A stretch of DNA of 7,069 nt from Solobacterium sp. (GTDB lineage Bacteria > Bacillota_I > Bacilli_A > Erysipelotrichales > Erysipelotrichaceae): assembly GCA_017475415.1 (NCBI GenBank), contig JAFVFM010000157.1:1-7069 (forward strand). Direction: 5' to 3'. How positions within the stretch are numbered: position 1 is the first letter of the stretch; each line of letters opens with the position of its first letter. The notes under the pieces are model-generated. The model worked only from the letters and a program-made list of their open reading frames with translations. It had not been told where the DNA came from and did no database searches. The translations under genes were made by a program, and so were the position numbers. Shown here in pieces: positions 6,180 to 7,069 of the stretch.

Positions 6180-6637
6180 TTTTCAGTCATTTTAGAGACC
6201 TCGTTCACATAGAATCGCTACTTCTATGCAGTTCTCTTACGAACTTCCTTTACTTTCGTAAAGGCACAGACTATATCTCATCCCACAGCATTATCTGTTT
6301 GGGAACACCCACTTCCACATCGCTTGATGTGTACTCCCCTCAGGAGGGATAGTCGTTGAACCTTCCTCTATTCGAGGCTTGGCTGCTGATTACCCATTGT
6401 TGCAACCGACACTTAGGATTTAACCTTATGCCATCCGATTCGTTTTTTCCGCTTTCGCCGCCTTCGCGTTTTGGCTTATTTCATCCATACGCTGTAGCCG
6501 AATCAGCTTTAGGGTATTCCAGCAATTCAAGTGTTAGAGGCTCGCCAACGCGAGCACTACGTACAGCTTTCGCTATACGCTTACCTGTAGCGCCTTATAT
6601 CCCCATTGCTAAAGCAAGGGGTTTTACGACGCGGTTG
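6180..6637 (-). ncRNA. Self-splicing group I intron, catalytic domain of the IStron
   Basis: The stretch without a gene between 6673 and 6105 is mainly this ribozyme. On the minus strand the conserved elements appear in order: P, AATTGCTGGAATACCC (6527-6512, continuing to 6506); Q, AATCAGCAGCCAAGC (6391-6377); R, GTTCAACGACTATCC (6361-6347); S, AGATATAGTCTG (6278-6267). R and S form P7 (GACTA 6354-6350 with TAGTC 6273-6269), the guanosine site. P8 is TCCC/GGGA plus ACAG/CTGT (6304-6281). P9 is CCTTTAC-GAAA-GTAAAGG (6264-6247). Between P7 and P3 lie hairpins such as CACATC/GATGTG (6331-6316), as in subgroup IA introns. P1 is likely UUUAU (6642-6638) with GUAAA (6627-6623), ending in the required U.G pair. 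The 3' splice site should lie near the far end of the element, about 1.4 kb downstream. Confidence 0.9.
6601..6621 (-). repeat. Left-end subterminal hairpin of the IStron (also intron P2)
   Basis: On the minus strand CCCC-TTGC, loop TTTA, GCAA-T-GGGG forms an 8-bp stem with one bulged T. It lies 16 nt inside the proposed left end and is nearly identical to the right-end hairpin. In the RNA it falls directly after the P1 guide strand, where P2 is expected, so the transposition signal and intron helix appear to share sequence. Confidence 0.75.
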
Positions 6638-6641
6638 ATAA

Positions 6642-6664
6642 ATTTTGTATTGTAGATACAAAAT
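6642..6664 (-). terminator. Perfect hairpin outside the IStron left end, possible terminator of the upstream gene
   Basis: ATTTTGTAT (6664-6656) pairs perfectly over 9 bp with ATACAAAAT (6650-6642), loop CTACA. It lies 9 nt after the stop of the upstream reading frame. Only TTTAT follows before the element begins, so an original T tract may have been the insertion target. Function uncertain. Confidence 0.35.
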
Positions 6665-6673
6665 CCTTTGCGT

Positions 6674-7069
6674 CTATGCGAGAAAAGTCAGCATATTTTT
6701 TATTTCATATTTCTTTTTTACCGATATCCCTTCTTGTAAGTGATAATTTAATTTAAAATATGCATCCTGTATTTCTTTTTCTTCGCTATTAAAAACATAA
6801 TCCACTTTAATTCCTTGTATACCAACGGAAGCTTGATAGATTAATCCATTTTCCGTTTTCTTTACTACTTCTGCCTTTAATCCTGATTGATTCGTTGTTA
6901 AATAGATGGTATAGCCATTAATCGAAAATGTTTTTCTTAAAGAATGAATCGACATGAGTTCAATTTGATGTGTAGCACTACTTTTTCCCTCTTGTATCAC
7001 TTCACCATTACCATCACGTATTTCTATAGAAGGAAAGTCAACATCATAACTTCCTTGTATATCAATGGA
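6674..7069 (-). CDS. C-terminal part of an unrecognised protein (starts beyond right end)
   Basis: This frame is open from the window edge to TAG at 6676-6674, giving 131 residues; the start lies outside (an internal GTG at 7000 is not needed). It is a soluble, beta-rich-looking segment: DIQGSYDVDFPSIEIRDGNG, then SLRKTFSINGYTIYLTTNQS, GIQGIKVDYVFN, FKLNYHLQEGISVKKKYEI, ending LTFLA. There are no Cys residues, membrane segments or known motifs that I can see. It does not look like ComGC or the N-terminal half of ComGD, which are expected upstream of the comGD remnant. If the IStron left end is at 6637, the frame ends naturally 36 nt before the element. If the element begins further out, the last residues could be element-derived. 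I do not know its function. Confidence 0.65.
   Translation of the reverse strand, partial: SIDIQGSYDVDFPSIEIRDGNGEVIQEGKSSATHQIELMSIHSLRKTFSINGYTIYLTTNQSGLKAEVVKKTENGLIYQASVGIQGIKVDYVFNSEEKEIQDAYFKLNYHLQEGISVKKKYEIKNMLTFLA

Larger units (their letters stand above)
4780..6637 (-). mobile_element. IStron: group I intron fused to a tnpB-only IS605-type element
   Basis: The element is about 1.86 kb. Its left end holds a complete group I intron core (P, Q, R and S elements), followed by one tnpB. Both ends carry nearly the same subterminal hairpin: on the plus strand CCCCAT, two variable bases, CTAAAGC, then AGGGG (6601-6621 and 4795-4816). This is the single-strand recognition structure of the IS200/IS605 group. 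The left boundary is set by the candidate 5' splice site (TTTAT before 6637), where TTTAT would also be the target/TAM pentamer. The right boundary (about 4780) is set by where the comGD frame resumes and is approximate. There is no Y1 transposase tnpA, so movement would need one in trans. IStrons are known from Clostridioides difficile (CdISt1) and Clostridium botulinum. The tnpB is broken. Confidence 0.85.

Noticed and set aside
6356..6655. Plus-strand 99-residue ORF
   Set aside because: It lies antisense to the conserved group I intron core, and its codons are explained by the ribozyme structure.
6105..6673. A Y1 transposase (tnpA) or serine recombinase upstream of tnpB
   Set aside because: All frames here are short, and the region folds as a group I intron instead.
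1..7069. CRISPR array, tRNA or rRNA genes
   Set aside because: No regularly spaced repeats were seen, and no cloverleaf or rRNA-like stretches were recognised when reading both strands.

Overview
The window is AT-rich, and every gene I can support lies on the minus strand, so transcription runs from the right end to the left. Low GC, AAGGAGG-type ribosome binding sites, a comG pseudopilin cluster, a riboflavin ECF transporter under an FMN riboswitch, and standard TGA/TAA/TAG stops all suggest a Gram-positive Bacillota. The protein style would fit an Erysipelotrichia-like gut bacterium, but that is an inference, because no rRNA or species marker is present.

Layout in transcription order. (1) 7069-6674: the C-terminal 131 residues of an unrecognised protein, cut by the window edge. 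(2) About 6637-4780: an IStron, meaning a mobile element whose first ~450 nt fold as a group I intron and whose body carries an IS605-type tnpB. The intron conserved elements P, Q, R and S, the P7, P8 and P9 helices and a candidate P1 with a U.G splice-site wobble can all be read. Matching subterminal hairpins mark both ends. There is no tnpA, and tnpB is broken by an in-frame TGA. (3) 4780-3745: the remains of a comG operon. This is the last 52 codons of comGD, abutting the element, then intact, overlapping comGE, comGF and comGG. (4) efp (3694-3137), with its own promoter overlapping the comGG stop and a good terminator. (5) A 479-480 residue acidic-linker membrane protein (3056-1614). (6) An FMN riboswitch with terminator and candidate antiterminator (1570-1404), controlling ribU (1384-797). 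(7) The first 225 codons of a hydrophilic unknown protein (676-1), running off the left end.

Three things stand out. First, the element's two flanks do not belong together: downstream is the C-terminus of comGD, but upstream is the end of an unrelated gene. Either a deletion or recombination between IStron copies removed comGA to the comGD N-terminus from this place, or the contig is chimeric at a repeat. Second, EF-P lacks the usual modified-lysine tip (PGKG) and reads TAMR there. Third, the tnpB nonsense codon falls at the RuvC-II position, in a TnpB that also lacks a cysteine zinc finger.

The genes do not form one pathway. comGE-GF-GG would serve the DNA-uptake pseudopilus, but this cluster cannot be functional unless the missing comG genes lie elsewhere. 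efp serves translation, and ribU with its riboswitch serves riboflavin uptake.
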